From NCBI GenBank assembly GCA_963662865.1, contig OY759969.1, positions 1,798,001 to 1,862,000 on the forward strand: a stretch of DNA of 64,000 bases, in the 5' to 3' direction. Under the pieces are notes generated by a model. The model was not told the origin of the DNA and did no database searches. It worked only from the letters and a program-made list of their open reading frames with translations. Made by a program: the position numbers and the translations under genes. The stretch is from JAJDYQ01 sp963662865 (GTDB taxonomy: Bacteria > Pseudomonadota > Gammaproteobacteria > JAJDYQ01). Every line of letters begins with the position of its first letter. The stretch's first letter is position 1. Positions 44,151 through 53,960 of the stretch are shown piece by piece.

Positions 44151-44471
44151 CTAGACAGCATCTACGACTTCACCGCTGGAACGAAAGACTCGAACCTTGC
44201 GACCATCATCGAGAAACTTGAAACCAACACGGTCGCCCTTACCGGCGTCCGCGTTCCATAACATGACATTCGATGCATCAATAGGCATTTCCTTATCAAT
44301 AATACCACCAGACTGCCCTGCGTTAGGGTTAGGCTTAGTATGGCGCTTGACCATATTGACACCTTCCACAACAAGGCGCCCATCAGGTATAACGCGCAAC
44401 ACATCACCATGACGGCCCTTGTCTTTACCCGTGGTTACAAACACTTTATCACCTGCTTTTATCTTCAGCAT
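44151..44471 (-). CDS. rplX: ribosomal protein uL24
   Basis: Assembly-initiating protein L24, 106 aa. The KOW motif region IKAGDKVFVTTGKDKGRHGD is followed by VEGVNMVKRHTKPNPNAGQS. Lies 50 nt after rplN. Confidence 0.98.
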   Translation of the reverse strand: MLKIKAGDKVFVTTGKDKGRHGDVLRVIPDGRLVVEGVNMVKRHTKPNPNAGQSGGIIDKEMPIDASNVMLWNADAGKGDRVGFKFLDDGRKVRVFRSSGEVVDAV

Positions 44472-44521
44472 CTTTCTGTCTCAATCCTGTTTTTTTGTTT
44501 AGGCCGATATTAGTCTGCCTT

Positions 44522-44890
44522 TTACAACACTTCCGGAGCCAGTGAAATGATCTTCATGAATTTTTCACCACGAAGCTCACGGGTCACCGGACCAAATATA
44601 CGGGTACCAATCGGCTGCAATTGCTTGTCCAGCAACACAGCAGCATTTCCATCAAAACGAATGGAAGAACCATCTGCACGACGCACACCTTTCGCAGTAC
44701 GAACAACAACCGCGTTGTAAACCTCACCTTTCTTTACCCTGCCACGCGGAATCGCATCCTTGACAGTCACTTTAATAACGTCACCAATACCGGCGTAACG
44801 GCGCCTGGAACCACCCAGTATCTTGATGCACTGAACGCTGCGCGCACCACTATTGTCTGCCGCGTTCAGTCTTGTCTGCATCTGAATCAT
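44522..44890 (-). CDS. rplN: ribosomal protein uL14
   Basis: Large-subunit protein L14, 122 aa, at the subunit interface. MIQMQTRLNAADNSGARSVQ and GTRIFGPVTRELRGEKFMKI are canonical. First gene of the spc group, 31 nt after rpsQ with no separate terminator seen. Confidence 0.98.
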   Translation of the reverse strand: MIQMQTRLNAADNSGARSVQCIKILGGSRRRYAGIGDVIKVTVKDAIPRGRVKKGEVYNAVVVRTAKGVRRADGSSIRFDGNAAVLLDKQLQPIGTRIFGPVTRELRGEKFMKIISLAPEVL

Positions 44891-44921
44891 CTACATTCTC
44901 CAAACTTATCCGGCCAACCTG

Positions 44922-45191
44922 CTAATTTATTTCCGGACGCTCAAGAATTCCAATCAACCTCCAGAACTTCGTCTTAGACACAGGACGGCATTCCCGGATA
45001 CTTACAGTGTCACCCATTTGACACTCGTTATTCTCATCATGAATGTGCAATTTGGTGGAACGGCGAATATACTTACCATATAAAGGGTGACGCACTTTGC
45101 GCTCGACCATCACAACCGCAGACTTATTCATCTTGTCGCTGACAACACGACCAACGGCAGTACGAGCCACCTTGGCACTTTGCTCATTCAT
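44922..45191 (-). CDS. rpsQ: ribosomal protein uS17
   Basis: Small-subunit protein S17, 89 aa. GRVVSDKMNKSAVVMVERKV and GDTVSIRECRPVSKTKFWRL are typical. Its start overlaps the rpmC end by 4 nt (ATGA), so translation is coupled. Confidence 0.98.
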   Translation of the reverse strand: MNEQSAKVARTAVGRVVSDKMNKSAVVMVERKVRHPLYGKYIRRSTKLHIHDENNECQMGDTVSIRECRPVSKTKFWRLIGILERPEIN

Positions 45192-45403
45192 GCCTTATCT
45201 CCACTCACACCGGCAGCAGCGCGCTTCTCATTAAGAATCGTCTTAATGCGGGCAATATCACGGCGCATTGACTTAAACTGATGTGGCTGCCCCAGTTGAC
45301 CACTGGCACGCTGCATACGCAGCTTGAACTGTGCCGCAATAAGTGCCGTCATTTCTGCATTTAGCGCATCAATATCTTTTTCACGCAACTCCTGTACTTT
45401 CAT
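45188..45403 (-). CDS. rpmC: ribosomal protein uL29
   Basis: Large-subunit protein L29, 71 aa, near the tunnel exit and trigger-factor site. MKVQELREKDIDALNAEMTA and FKLRMQRASGQL are typical, with a slightly extended C-terminus. Start overlaps the rplP stop by 1 nt (TAATG). Confidence 0.97.
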   Translation of the reverse strand: MKVQELREKDIDALNAEMTALIAAQFKLRMQRASGQLGQPHQFKSMRRDIARIKTILNEKRAAAGVSGDKA

Positions 45404-45816
45404 TACATCACCGTGCGAGTAACAAACATAGTTTTTACAGGCAACTTTGCCGCAGCCAAGGCAAATGCCTCACGCGCCAATTCTTCTGAAACACCTTCCA
45501 TCTCATATAGCATGCTGCCAGGCTGGACCTGAGAAACCCAGTACTCGACATTACCTTTACCTTTACCCTGACGAACCTCCAAAGGCTTTTTGGAAATCGG
45601 CTTATCTGGAAAAATTCTAATCCAGGTTTTGCCCCCGCGTTTTACGTGGCGGGTCATTGCGCGACGGGCAGCCTCAATTTGACGCGCAGTAATGCGCCCG
45701 CGGCCAAGCGATTTCAAGCCATACTCTCCGAAGTTTACCTTGTTACCATTATGAGCCAGCCCCCTATTGCGGCCTTTTTGCTGCTTTCTAAATCTTGTGC
45801 GCTTAGGTTGTAACAT
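45403..45816 (-). CDS. rplP: ribosomal protein uL16
   Basis: Large-subunit protein L16, 137 aa, at the tRNA sites. MLQPKRTRFRKQQKGRNRGL at the start and GSMLYEMEGVSEELAREAFA later are canonical. Confidence 0.98.
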   Translation of the reverse strand: MLQPKRTRFRKQQKGRNRGLAHNGNKVNFGEYGLKSLGRGRITARQIEAARRAMTRHVKRGGKTWIRIFPDKPISKKPLEVRQGKGKGNVEYWVSQVQPGSMLYEMEGVSEELAREAFALAAAKLPVKTMFVTRTVM

Positions 45817-45830
45817 TGCATTCTCCGAAC

Positions 45831-46505
45831 TTAACCAGCCTGACTTGGCGCAGTTACAGCACTCAAATCCTTATTGTCACCGAAGATCTCACCTTTAAAT
45901 ATCCAGACCTTCACGCCAATGATGCCATATGTGGTATTGGCCTCAGCAAAACCATAATCAATCTCTGCTCTGAGGGTATGTAATGGAACACGACCTTCAC
46001 GATACCATTCAGTCCGCGCAATCTCCGCTCCATTCAGACGACCTGAAACATTGATTCGAATACCCTGCGCACCGAGGCGCATGGTATTCTGTACGGAGCG
46101 CTTCATGGCACGACGGAACATGATACGGCGCTCCAGCTGCTGACAAATCCCTTCGGCAACAAGCTGCGCATCCAGTTCCGGCTTACGGATCTCTTCGATA
46201 CTCAAATGCACCGGGACACCCATCATATTGGTCAGCTCCTGGCGCAGTCTTTCAATGTCTTCGCCTTTCTTGCCAATCACAATACCCGGGCGTGCAGTAT
46301 GAATCGTGATATGAGCGTTCTTGGCGGGGCGCTGAATAACAATCTCGCTGACAGAAGCCTGTGACAGTTTCTTGCGCAAAAAGCTACGAACTTTCAGATC
46401 CGTCGCCAGATAACTGGCGAAATCTCTGGTATCAGCATACCACTTTGACGTCCAGTCTGTAGCGATACCCAGACGAAAACCAGTTGGATGTACCTTTTGA
46501 CCCAT
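45831..46505 (-). CDS. rpsC: ribosomal protein uS3
   Basis: Small-subunit protein S3, 224 aa, part of the mRNA entry helicase. MGQKVHPTGFRLGIATDWTS and the KH domain motif GIVIGKKGEDIERLRQEL are present; LGAQGIRINVSGRLNGAEIA follows. Confidence 0.98.
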   Translation of the reverse strand: MGQKVHPTGFRLGIATDWTSKWYADTRDFASYLATDLKVRSFLRKKLSQASVSEIVIQRPAKNAHITIHTARPGIVIGKKGEDIERLRQELTNMMGVPVHLSIEEIRKPELDAQLVAEGICQQLERRIMFRRAMKRSVQNTMRLGAQGIRINVSGRLNGAEIARTEWYREGRVPLHTLRAEIDYGFAEANTTYGIIGVKVWIFKGEIFGDNKDLSAVTAPSQAG

Positions 46506-46521
46506 AATATACCCTTAAAAA

Positions 46522-46851
46522 TTAATCCGCTACAGTAATCGCAATATGAGCAGAACGCTTCAGAATTCGACTCGAACGACCTTTCGCACGAGCACGGAAA
46601 CGCTTAATAGTACGACCTTCATCGACACAAATGGTCGCAACATGCAGATCATCAATATCCGCACTTTCATTATGCTCAGCATTCGACGTGGCCGATTCCA
46701 GTACCTTGGAAATAATGGTTGCCGCCTTCTTATTGCTAAACCTCAATACATTCTGCGCATCCTCGACAGACAGACCACGAATCTGATCGGCAACAAGGCG
46801 TGCCTTCCGTGCAGATATGCGCACATGACTTAAACGTGCCGAAACTTCCAT
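46522..46851 (-). CDS. rplV: ribosomal protein uL22
   Basis: Large-subunit protein L22, 109 aa, lining the exit tunnel. ARLSHVRISARKARLVADQI and the loop end RAKGRSSRILKRSAHIAITV are typical. Two adjacent ATGs occur; the second (46851) has better spacing from GGAGGGG. Confidence 0.97.
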   Translation of the reverse strand: MEVSARLSHVRISARKARLVADQIRGLSVEDAQNVLRFSNKKAATIISKVLESATSNAEHNESADIDDLHVATICVDEGRTIKRFRARAKGRSSRILKRSAHIAITVAD

Positions 46852-46862
46852 CATCCCCTCCC

Positions 46863-47135
46863 CTACTTAATCTTCTTGTCCGCAACATGGCCTTTATAAG
46901 TACGGGTCATGGAAAATTCACCCAACTTATGACCCACCATATTCTCAGAAACCAATATGGGGATATGTTGACGACCATTATGCACAGCGATTGTCAAACC
47001 CACCATGCTAGGCAAAATCATTGAACGGCGTGACCATGTCTTAATGGGACGTTTGTCATTTTTCTCAACGGCGGCCTGCACTTTCTTCATCAAATGAAGA
47101 TCAATAAATGGGCCTTTTTTAACTGAACGTGGCAC
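46863..47135 (-). CDS. rpsS: ribosomal protein uS19
   Basis: Small-subunit head protein S19, 90 aa. The family N-terminus (M)PRSVKKGPFIDLHLMKKV begins exactly at GTG 47135, which has AAGGGG about 7 nt upstream and lies 16 nt after the rplB stop. An upstream TTG frame (47177) would overlap rplB and is rejected. Confidence 0.97.
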   Translation of the reverse strand: MPRSVKKGPFIDLHLMKKVQAAVEKNDKRPIKTWSRRSMILPSMVGLTIAVHNGRQHIPILVSENMVGHKLGEFSMTRTYKGHVADKKIK

Positions 47136-47151
47136 TGACAATCCCCTTACA

Positions 47152-47979
47152 CTACTTACGGTTGCGATGACGGACAATTAAGCTGTCCGTGCGCTTGTTG
47201 TTGCGAGTTTTAAATCCCTTGGTAGGCATCCCCCACGGAGACACCGGATGACGACCACCTGATGTACGACCTTCTCCACCACCATGCGGGTGATCAACTG
47301 GGTTCATGGCAACGCCACGAACTGTTGGTCGAACACCGCGCCAGCGCATCGCACCAGCCTTACCCAGCTTACACAAACCATGCTCAACATTACTGACCTC
47401 ACCCACCGTTGCACGACACTCGGCCAGTACCTTACGTATTTCACCAGAGCATAGACGAAACGTCACATGCAGGCCCTCTCGGGCGACAATCTGTGCACCT
47501 GCCCCTGCTGCGCGGGCCATTTGCGCACCCTTTCCAGGCCTTATTTCAACTGCATGCACCAAAGTACCTAATGGTATATTGCGCAGCGGCAAACAGTTGC
47601 CAGCCTTAATTGGAACCGCATCGCCTGAAATGATCGGGTCACCAACCTTAATGTTCTTGGGGGCAAGAATATAACGACGTTCACCGTCAATATATAACAC
47701 CAGAGCGATATGTGCGGTGCGATTAGGATCATACTCGATTCGTTCAACTCTACCCGAAACATTATCCTTATTACGTTTGAAGTCTACAACACGGTAGCGT
47801 TGCTTGTGGCCACCACCACGATGACGTGTAGTAATACGACCCGCACTATTACGACCACCTGATTTATGCTTCTTTTCAACCAGAGGCGCATAGGGCTGCC
47901 CTTTGTACAAATCCTGTCCAGTCACACGGACAACATGTCTTTGACCTGCTGACGTTGGCTTTAATTTAGTAACGGCCAT
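47152..47979 (-). CDS. rplB: ribosomal protein uL2
   Basis: Large-subunit protein L2, 275 aa, essential for subunit joining and peptidyl transfer. SGGRNSAGRITTRHRGGGHK and the diagnostic C-terminal VRGVAMNPVDHPHGGGEGRT (with the conserved His) are intact. Confidence 0.99.
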   Translation of the reverse strand: MAVTKLKPTSAGQRHVVRVTGQDLYKGQPYAPLVEKKHKSGGRNSAGRITTRHRGGGHKQRYRVVDFKRNKDNVSGRVERIEYDPNRTAHIALVLYIDGERRYILAPKNIKVGDPIISGDAVPIKAGNCLPLRNIPLGTLVHAVEIRPGKGAQMARAAGAGAQIVAREGLHVTFRLCSGEIRKVLAECRATVGEVSNVEHGLCKLGKAGAMRWRGVRPTVRGVAMNPVDHPHGGGEGRTSGGRHPVSPWGMPTKGFKTRNNKRTDSLIVRHRNRK

Positions 47980-47990
47980 TGCGATATCCC

Positions 47991-48287
47991 TTACTCAGCC
48001 CCAATGAAGTCAATTTCCTGACCGGCTTCCAAGCGAACCGTTGCCTTCTTCCAGTCAGGACGACGCCCCATTGTCATGGCAAAGCGCTTTGTTTTACCTT
48101 TTACGTTTGACGTGGTCACCGAAGCCACTTTGACTGTAAACATCTTCTCAATCGCCGCTTTGATCTCAGTTTTGGTCGCATCCTTTAACACTTTGAAGGT
48201 ATATTGATCACTCTGATCGGCGCCGCGAGCGCTTTTCTCAGAAATAACCGGCGCAAGAATAGCTTTCATTAAGCGATGATCGTTCAT
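47991..48287 (-). CDS. rplW: ribosomal protein uL23
   Basis: Large-subunit protein L23, 98 aa, the docking site for trigger factor and SRP. MNDHRLMKAILAPVISEKSA is typical. ATG 48287 overlaps the rplD stop as ATGA, favouring it over an in-frame ATG three codons upstream. Confidence 0.97.
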   Translation of the reverse strand: MNDHRLMKAILAPVISEKSARGADQSDQYTFKVLKDATKTEIKAAIEKMFTVKVASVTTSNVKGKTKRFAMTMGRRPDWKKATVRLEAGQEIDFIGAE

Positions 48288-48886
48288 CCCAACCACTCCT
48301 CAACTTTCCTGGCCGCGCTGACGGTCATTAAAATCTTTTCAAAGCGAATCAAGGACGCAGGATCAAGCGCCGCCACATCACAAATACCGATGTAAGGAAT
48401 ATTACGAATCGAAAGATATAGATTTTCATCAATCTCTTCAGTGACAATCAGTACGTTATCCAAATTCAAGTCCTTAAGCCTAGCGGCCATTGCCCCGGTC
48501 CTAATCTCTTCGGCCTTGAACTCGTCAACCAACAACAAACGCTCCTGGCGAGCAAGCTCGGAAAGAATACACTGCATCGCTGCGCGGTACTGCTTACGGT
48601 TCATTTTCTGTTCGTAATTGCGAGGTTGTGCCGCAAACGTCACCCCACCGCTGCGCCATATTGGGCTGCGACTAGTACCAGCACGGGCGCGCCCGGTACC
48701 CTTTTGACGCCAAGGCTTAGCACCGCCTCCGCGTACCGATGAGCGATTTTTCTGTGCTTTAGTGCCCGCACGGCCGCCTGCCATATAGGAAGTCACCGCC
48801 TGATGCACCAGACCTTCGTTGAAGGCACGTGCGAATGTCGTGTCCGACAGGCTAATCATGGTACCTGAATGCGTCTTAAGCTCCAT
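48284..48886 (-). CDS. rplD: ribosomal protein uL4
   Basis: Large-subunit protein L4, 200 aa, lining the tunnel; in E. coli it also represses the S10 operon. QKNRSSVRGGGAKPWRQKGT and GRARAGTSRSPIWRSGG form the conserved tunnel loop. Confidence 0.98.
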   Translation of the reverse strand: MELKTHSGTMISLSDTTFARAFNEGLVHQAVTSYMAGGRAGTKAQKNRSSVRGGGAKPWRQKGTGRARAGTSRSPIWRSGGVTFAAQPRNYEQKMNRKQYRAAMQCILSELARQERLLLVDEFKAEEIRTGAMAARLKDLNLDNVLIVTEEIDENLYLSIRNIPYIGICDVAALDPASLIRFEKILMTVSAARKVEEWLG

Positions 48887-48904
48887 CTCAACTTTTTCTT
48901 AACA

Positions 48905-49558
48905 TTAACTGGCCTTGGCCGCTTTCTTAAATGCAGGCTTGATGACTACATTGCTGGAACGTGTGCCAGAAACGGAACCTTTAACCAAGATCAGATTACG
49001 TTCAACATCAACACGCATCACCTCAAGATTCTGTGTTGTGTTACGTGCGTTCCCCATATGACCGGCCATTTTCTTGCCCTTAAATACACGACCGGGAGTC
49101 TGGTTCTGGCCTGTCGAACCTGGTGCCCGGTGAGATATTGAATTACCGTGAGTGTAGTCCTGATGGCTAAAGTTGTGGCGCTTGATAGCACCCTGAAAAC
49201 CCTTCCCCTGAGTGCAACCGGTAACATCCACATATTGACCAGCTTCGAAAACATCAACTTTAATCTCGTCACCCGCCTTGATCTCTTCACCTTCACCGTC
49301 AGCCAGACGAAATTCCCAGACGCCAAGGCCCGCTTCCACACCAGCTTTGGAGAAATGTCCCTTCATGGCATTCGAGACACGGTTAGCGCGCCGACTACCC
49401 GTTGTTACCTGTAAAGCACGATAGCCATCAATGTCATCGCTACGAACCTGGGCCACACGGTTAGGCTCGACTTCAATCACCGTAACCGGAATTGAACAGC
49501 CATCTTCAGTGAAGATCCTAGTCATTCCTGCCTTGCGACCAACCAGCCCGATTGCCAT
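48905..49558 (-). CDS. rplC: ribosomal protein uL3
   Basis: Large-subunit protein L3, 217 aa. MAIGLVGRKAGMTRIFTEDG and GSTGQNQTPGRVFKGKKMAG (the methylated-Gln loop in E. coli) are intact. ATG 49558 is used; a GTG directly before it is the only alternative. Confidence 0.98.
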   Translation of the reverse strand: MAIGLVGRKAGMTRIFTEDGCSIPVTVIEVEPNRVAQVRSDDIDGYRALQVTTGSRRANRVSNAMKGHFSKAGVEAGLGVWEFRLADGEGEEIKAGDEIKVDVFEAGQYVDVTGCTQGKGFQGAIKRHNFSHQDYTHGNSISHRAPGSTGQNQTPGRVFKGKKMAGHMGNARNTTQNLEVMRVDVERNLILVKGSVSGTRSSNVVIKPAFKKAAKAS

Positions 49559-49567
49559 CACCCTTCC

Positions 49568-49882
49568 TTAATTCAACTTGATCTGAACGTCGACACCGGC
49601 AGAGAGATCAAGCTTCATCAGAGCATCTACTGTCTTGTCAGTTGGGTCCAGAATATCCATCAAACGCTTGTGCGTGCGGATCTCATACTGATCACGCGCA
49701 TCCTTATTGACATGTGGGGAAATCAACAGCGTGAAGCGTTCTTTACGAGTTGGCAAAGGAATAGGCCCGCGCACAACCGCACCAGTACGTTTTGCTGTCT
49801 CGACAATCTCTCTGGCTGATTGATCAATCAAACGATGATCAAAAGCCTTGAGGCGAATGCGAATCTTTTGGTTGCCTGACAT
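49568..49882 (-). CDS. rpsJ: ribosomal protein uS10
   Basis: Small-subunit protein S10 (NusE), 104 aa, also a subunit of antitermination complexes. KIRIRLKAFDHRLIDQSARE and RTHKRLMDILDPTDKTVDAL are canonical. It lies 69 nt after tuf, so the S10 genes probably continue the str transcript; no strong promoter was seen in the gap. Confidence 0.98.
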   Translation of the reverse strand: MSGNQKIRIRLKAFDHRLIDQSAREIVETAKRTGAVVRGPIPLPTRKERFTLLISPHVNKDARDQYEIRTHKRLMDILDPTDKTVDALMKLDLSAGVDVQIKLN

Positions 49883-49951
49883 TTCCTGTTTCCTGATAAA
49901 ATCTGTTTATTTGCAAGAGATGAATAAATAGCCTGCGCAACACTAGGCCAA

Positions 49952-51142
49952 TCACTCAATAATTTTGGCAACCACTCCGGCGCCAACGGTACGACCGCCT
50001 TCACGAATCGCAAAACGCAAGCCTTCCTCCATCGCAACCGGAGCAATCAGACTAACGGTCATCTGCACATTATCACCCGGCATCACCATCTCCGTACCTG
50101 ACGGCAAATCGCACGCACCCGTCACGTCCGTCGTACGAAAATAAAACTGGGGCCGATAACCATTAAAAAACGGCGTATGACGACCCCCCTCATCCTTGTC
50201 CAAAATATAAACCTCCGCCTCAAATCGAGTGTGCGGCGTGATCGTCCCAGGCTTCGACAAAACCTGACCACGCTCAACCTCCTCACGCTTGGTACCACGC
50301 AGCAAAACACCCACGTTATCTCCCGCCTCTCCACGATCCAGCAACTTACGAAACATCTCAACACCCGTACACGTCGTCGGCATCGTCTCCTTAATGCCTA
50401 CAATCTCAATCTCGTCACCCACATTGACCACCCCTCGCTCCACACGACCAGTGACCACCGTACCACGACCCGAAATCGAGAAAACATCTTCAATCGGCAT
50501 CAGAAAATCCTGATCCACATCACGCTCCGGCGTAGGAATATAACTGTCCAAAACCTCTACCAATCTGTCAATCGACAGCGTACCAATGTCTGAAGAATCA
50601 CCCTCCAATGCCTTCAGCGCAGAACCTACTATGATCGGCGTATCTTCTCCAGGAAAATCATAGCTGTCCAGCAACTCCCTGATCTCCATCTCCACTAACT
50701 CCAGCAACTCCTCATCGTCAACCTGATCCGCCTTGTTCATATAAACTACAATGTACGGCACTCCCACCTGACGCGACAACAAAATATGCTCGCGCGTCTG
50801 CGGCATCGGCCCGTCCGCCGCAGATACTACCAAAATCGCACCATCCATCTGCGCCGCACCTGTAATCATGTTCTTTACGTAGTCCGCGTGTCCAGGACAA
50901 TCTACGTGTGCATAGTGACGCGCCTCCGATTCATACTCAACGTGTGCCGTCGCAATCGTAATACCCCGCTCCCTCTCCTCAGGCGCATTATCAATCTGAT
51001 CGTAGGCCTTTTGCTCACCACCATACTTCGACGCCTGATGCGTGGTCATCGCCGCCGTTAATGTGGTCTTACCATGGTCAACGTGACCAATTGTACCTAC
51101 ATTCACATGCGGCTTTGTACGTTCAAATTTCTCCTTAGACAC
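49952..51142 (-). CDS. tuf: elongation factor Tu
   Basis: GTPase delivering aminoacyl-tRNA, 396 aa. G motifs: GHVDHGKT at 19-26, DCPGH, and NKAD. The usual NKCDMVDDEE reads NKADQVDDEE and the segment after G1 reads TAAMTTHQASKYGG, mild departures from common gamma sequences. The start is GTG 51142, as in E. coli tuf genes, with GAGG upstream. A second tuf copy often lies near rplK, outside this window. Last gene of the str group. Confidence 0.99.
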   Translation of the reverse strand: MSKEKFERTKPHVNVGTIGHVDHGKTTLTAAMTTHQASKYGGEQKAYDQIDNAPEERERGITIATAHVEYESEARHYAHVDCPGHADYVKNMITGAAQMDGAILVVSAADGPMPQTREHILLSRQVGVPYIVVYMNKADQVDDEELLELVEMEIRELLDSYDFPGEDTPIIVGSALKALEGDSSDIGTLSIDRLVEVLDSYIPTPERDVDQDFLMPIEDVFSISGRGTVVTGRVERGVVNVGDEIEIVGIKETMPTTCTGVEMFRKLLDRGEAGDNVGVLLRGTKREEVERGQVLSKPGTITPHTRFEAEVYILDKDEGGRHTPFFNGYRPQFYFRTTDVTGACDLPSGTEMVMPGDNVQMTVSLIAPVAMEEGLRFAIREGGRTVGAGVVAKIIE

Positions 51143-51231
51143 CGTTCAATCCTCAATAAAGTTAGTATCAAAAAGCTGCAAGAGCATTCCTTAGTAAGAC
51201 AATAAAACCCATATTGAACTAATCCAGAAAA

Positions 51232-53328
51232 CTAGTTACGGCGCAGGACCTCGTCAATCATATTCTTAGGTGCCTCCACATACCTGGAAAACCCCATAGT
51301 ATAGGTCGCACGACCCTGAGTTGCAGATCGCAAATCTGTTGCGTATCCAAACATCTCAGCTAACGGCACCTCCGCCCTGATAATAGTCCCCATAGAAGCA
51401 TCTTCAGTTCCACGCAGAATACCGCGCCGGCGATTCAGATCGCCGTTCACTGAACCCATATATTCGTCCGGCGTCACAATCTCTACACTCATGACCGGCT
51501 CCAGCAGTACTGGGTCGGCGTTTAACACACCATCCCGAAAAGCCATCGAACCGGCAATTTTAAACGCCATCTCGCTGGAATCCACATCATGGTACGAACC
51601 ATCATACAGTGTCGCTTTCACATCAGCCACCGGATAACCGGCCAGCACACCATTTTGTATCTGCTCCTGAATACCCTTGTCTACCGATGAGATATATTCA
51701 CGCGGTACCGCACCACCCACTATTTCATTTACAAACTCGTAACCTCCACCTTCCGGTAAAGGTTCGATCCTCAAATAGACGTGACCATACTGACCACGAC
51801 CACCTGTCTGCCTGATAAACTTACCCTCCCGCCGCACAGATCTGCGGATAGTTTCACGGTAGGCTACCTGTGGCTTACCGATATTCGCCCCGACACCAAA
51901 TTCACGCCTCATGCGATCAATGATGATCTCAAGATGCAGCTCACCCATGCCCGAAATAATCGTCTGGCCAGACTCTTCATCGGTCTGCACTTTGAAGGAA
52001 GGATCCTCCTGCATCAACTTCGACAAAGCCACGCCCATCTTCTCCTGGTCCGCCTTGGTTCGAGGTTCCACAGCCTGGGAAATCACAGGCTCCGGGAACT
52101 CCATGCGTTCCAACGTGATCACCGCATTGGTATCACATAACGTGTCACCCGTCGCAACATCTCTCAATCCGACAGCAGCCGCGATATCACCCGCCAATAC
52201 TTCCTTAATCTCTTCTCGCGAATTGGCATGCATCTGCAAGATACGACCAACTCGTTCTTTTTTACCCTTAATCGGGTTATACACATTATCCCCAGTTCTC
52301 AACGCACCCGAGTATACCCGAAAAAATGTCAATGTTCCCACATAAGGGTCGGAGGCCACCTTGAATGCCAGAGCCGCAAAAGGCTCTTTGTCATTCGAAC
52401 GACGATGAGTTTCAGTCTCTTTCCCATCATCCGCCACACCGGCTATGGCCGGAACATCAACAGGTGAGGGCATGTATTCCACCACCGCATCAAGCACCGA
52501 CTGCACACCCTTATTTTTGAAAGCAGACCCACAAAACATCGGACTAACCTCTGCTTTCAATGTCCGGGCACGTATGCCCCGCTTAATTTCATCTGAGCCG
52601 AGATCGCCTTCCTCAAGATACTTTTCCATCAACTCGTCACTGGCCTCCGCAGCAGCTTCCATCATCTGTTCGTGATAAAGTTCAGCGTCTTCCTGCAGTT
52701 CCGCCGGAATCGCCTCCTCATGGAATTGCATGCCCATATTCTCCTCTCCCCAGTAAACCGCCTTCATTTCGACCAGGTCGACGACTCCTTTGAAGCCATC
52801 CTCCACACCAATTGGCAACTGCATTGGAACTGGCGTGCCACCCAACCGGTCCCTCACCTGATCAACTACACGCAGAAAATCTGCGCCCACACGATCCATT
52901 TTGTTGACAAATCCCATACGCGGTACACCATAGCGGTCCGCCTGACGCCAAACTGTCTCGGACTGAGGCTCAACCCCACCAACCGCGCAAAATACAGCAA
53001 CCGCACCGTCCAACACCCTCAAAGAGCGTTCTACTTCGATCGTGAAATCCACATGCCCCGGCGTATCAATGATATTAATACGATGCTGAGGAAACTGTTT
53101 TCCCATGCCCGTCCAGAAACAGGTCGTCGCAGCCGAGGTTATCGTTATGCCCCGTTCCTGCTCTTGCTCCATCCAGTCCATGGTGGCAGCACCATCATGC
53201 ACTTCACCAATTTTGTGAGAAACGCCGGTATAATACAGAACCCGCTCAGTTGTAGTCGTCTTACCCGCATCAATATGAGCCATAATGCCCAAGTTGCGAT
53301 AACGCTCAATCGGAGTCTTGCGTACCAC
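51232..53328 (-). CDS. fusA: elongation factor G
   Basis: Translocase GTPase, 698 aa. G motifs: AHIDAGKT at 17-24, DTPGHVDF and NKMDRVGAD. Domains II-V are complete through ATYTMGFSRYVEAPKNM. The start is GTG 53328 (VVRKTPIERYRNLGIMAHID), with only a weak upstream site. Lies between rpsG and tuf. Confidence 0.99.
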   Translation of the reverse strand: MVRKTPIERYRNLGIMAHIDAGKTTTTERVLYYTGVSHKIGEVHDGAATMDWMEQEQERGITITSAATTCFWTGMGKQFPQHRINIIDTPGHVDFTIEVERSLRVLDGAVAVFCAVGGVEPQSETVWRQADRYGVPRMGFVNKMDRVGADFLRVVDQVRDRLGGTPVPMQLPIGVEDGFKGVVDLVEMKAVYWGEENMGMQFHEEAIPAELQEDAELYHEQMMEAAAEASDELMEKYLEEGDLGSDEIKRGIRARTLKAEVSPMFCGSAFKNKGVQSVLDAVVEYMPSPVDVPAIAGVADDGKETETHRRSNDKEPFAALAFKVASDPYVGTLTFFRVYSGALRTGDNVYNPIKGKKERVGRILQMHANSREEIKEVLAGDIAAAVGLRDVATGDTLCDTNAVITLERMEFPEPVISQAVEPRTKADQEKMGVALSKLMQEDPSFKVQTDEESGQTIISGMGELHLEIIIDRMRREFGVGANIGKPQVAYRETIRRSVRREGKFIRQTGGRGQYGHVYLRIEPLPEGGGYEFVNEIVGGAVPREYISSVDKGIQEQIQNGVLAGYPVADVKATLYDGSYHDVDSSEMAFKIAGSMAFRDGVLNADPVLLEPVMSVEIVTPDEYMGSVNGDLNRRRGILRGTEDASMGTIIRAEVPLAEMFGYATDLRSATQGRATYTMGFSRYVEAPKNMIDEVLRRN

Positions 53329-53376
53329 GACGTCACTCTAATTATTTATAAAAAAAAAACGACAAATATAAAAATA

Positions 53377-53850
53377 CTACCAGCGGTAATGGGCAAAAGC
53401 CTTATTTGCCTCCGCCATACGATGCACTTCTTCACGCTTCTTCACGGCAGAACCACGATTTTCAGCGGCATCCTGCAACTCACCAGCAAGGCGCAGAACC
53501 ATGGACTTCTCACCACGCTTGCGAGCCGCATCAGTTACCCAACGCATAGCTAATGCCATCTGACGCACTGTACGCACCTCAACCGGTACCTGATAGGTGG
53601 CACCACCTACACGGCGAGGCTTCACCTCAACCATTGGACGCACATTCTCTAAAGCGGTGTCGACGACCTTGAGCGGCTCCTTATCCTTATTACGCTCACC
53701 GAGCGTGTCTATTGCACCGTACATAATTTTTTCGGCCACCGATTTCTTGCCATCAAGCATAATAATATTAATGAATTTGGCCAGACGCTCACTTCCATAC
53801 TTGGGATCCGAAAGAATTACCCGCTTGGGCGCTTGTCCCTTTCTTGACAT
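53377..53850 (-). CDS. rpsG: ribosomal protein uS7
   Basis: Small-subunit head protein S7, 157 aa; in E. coli it represses str-operon translation. AKFINIIMLDGKKSVAEKIM and VEVRTVRQMALAMRWVTDAA are typical. Separated from rpsL by 110 nt, a usual site for the S7 feedback structure. Confidence 0.98.
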   Translation of the reverse strand: MSRKGQAPKRVILSDPKYGSERLAKFINIIMLDGKKSVAEKIMYGAIDTLGERNKDKEPLKVVDTALENVRPMVEVKPRRVGGATYQVPVEVRTVRQMALAMRWVTDAARKRGEKSMVLRLAGELQDAAENRGSAVKKREEVHRMAEANKAFAHYRW

Positions 53851-53960
53851 TAGTGTCGTACCTTATTGCGTTAACTTAATATCTTACTTTCGTTCAAAAA
53901 AATCAGGCGTCAGCAAATTGACCAACACCTGACCTGTCTATTCTTTACTACCGCTGCCAT

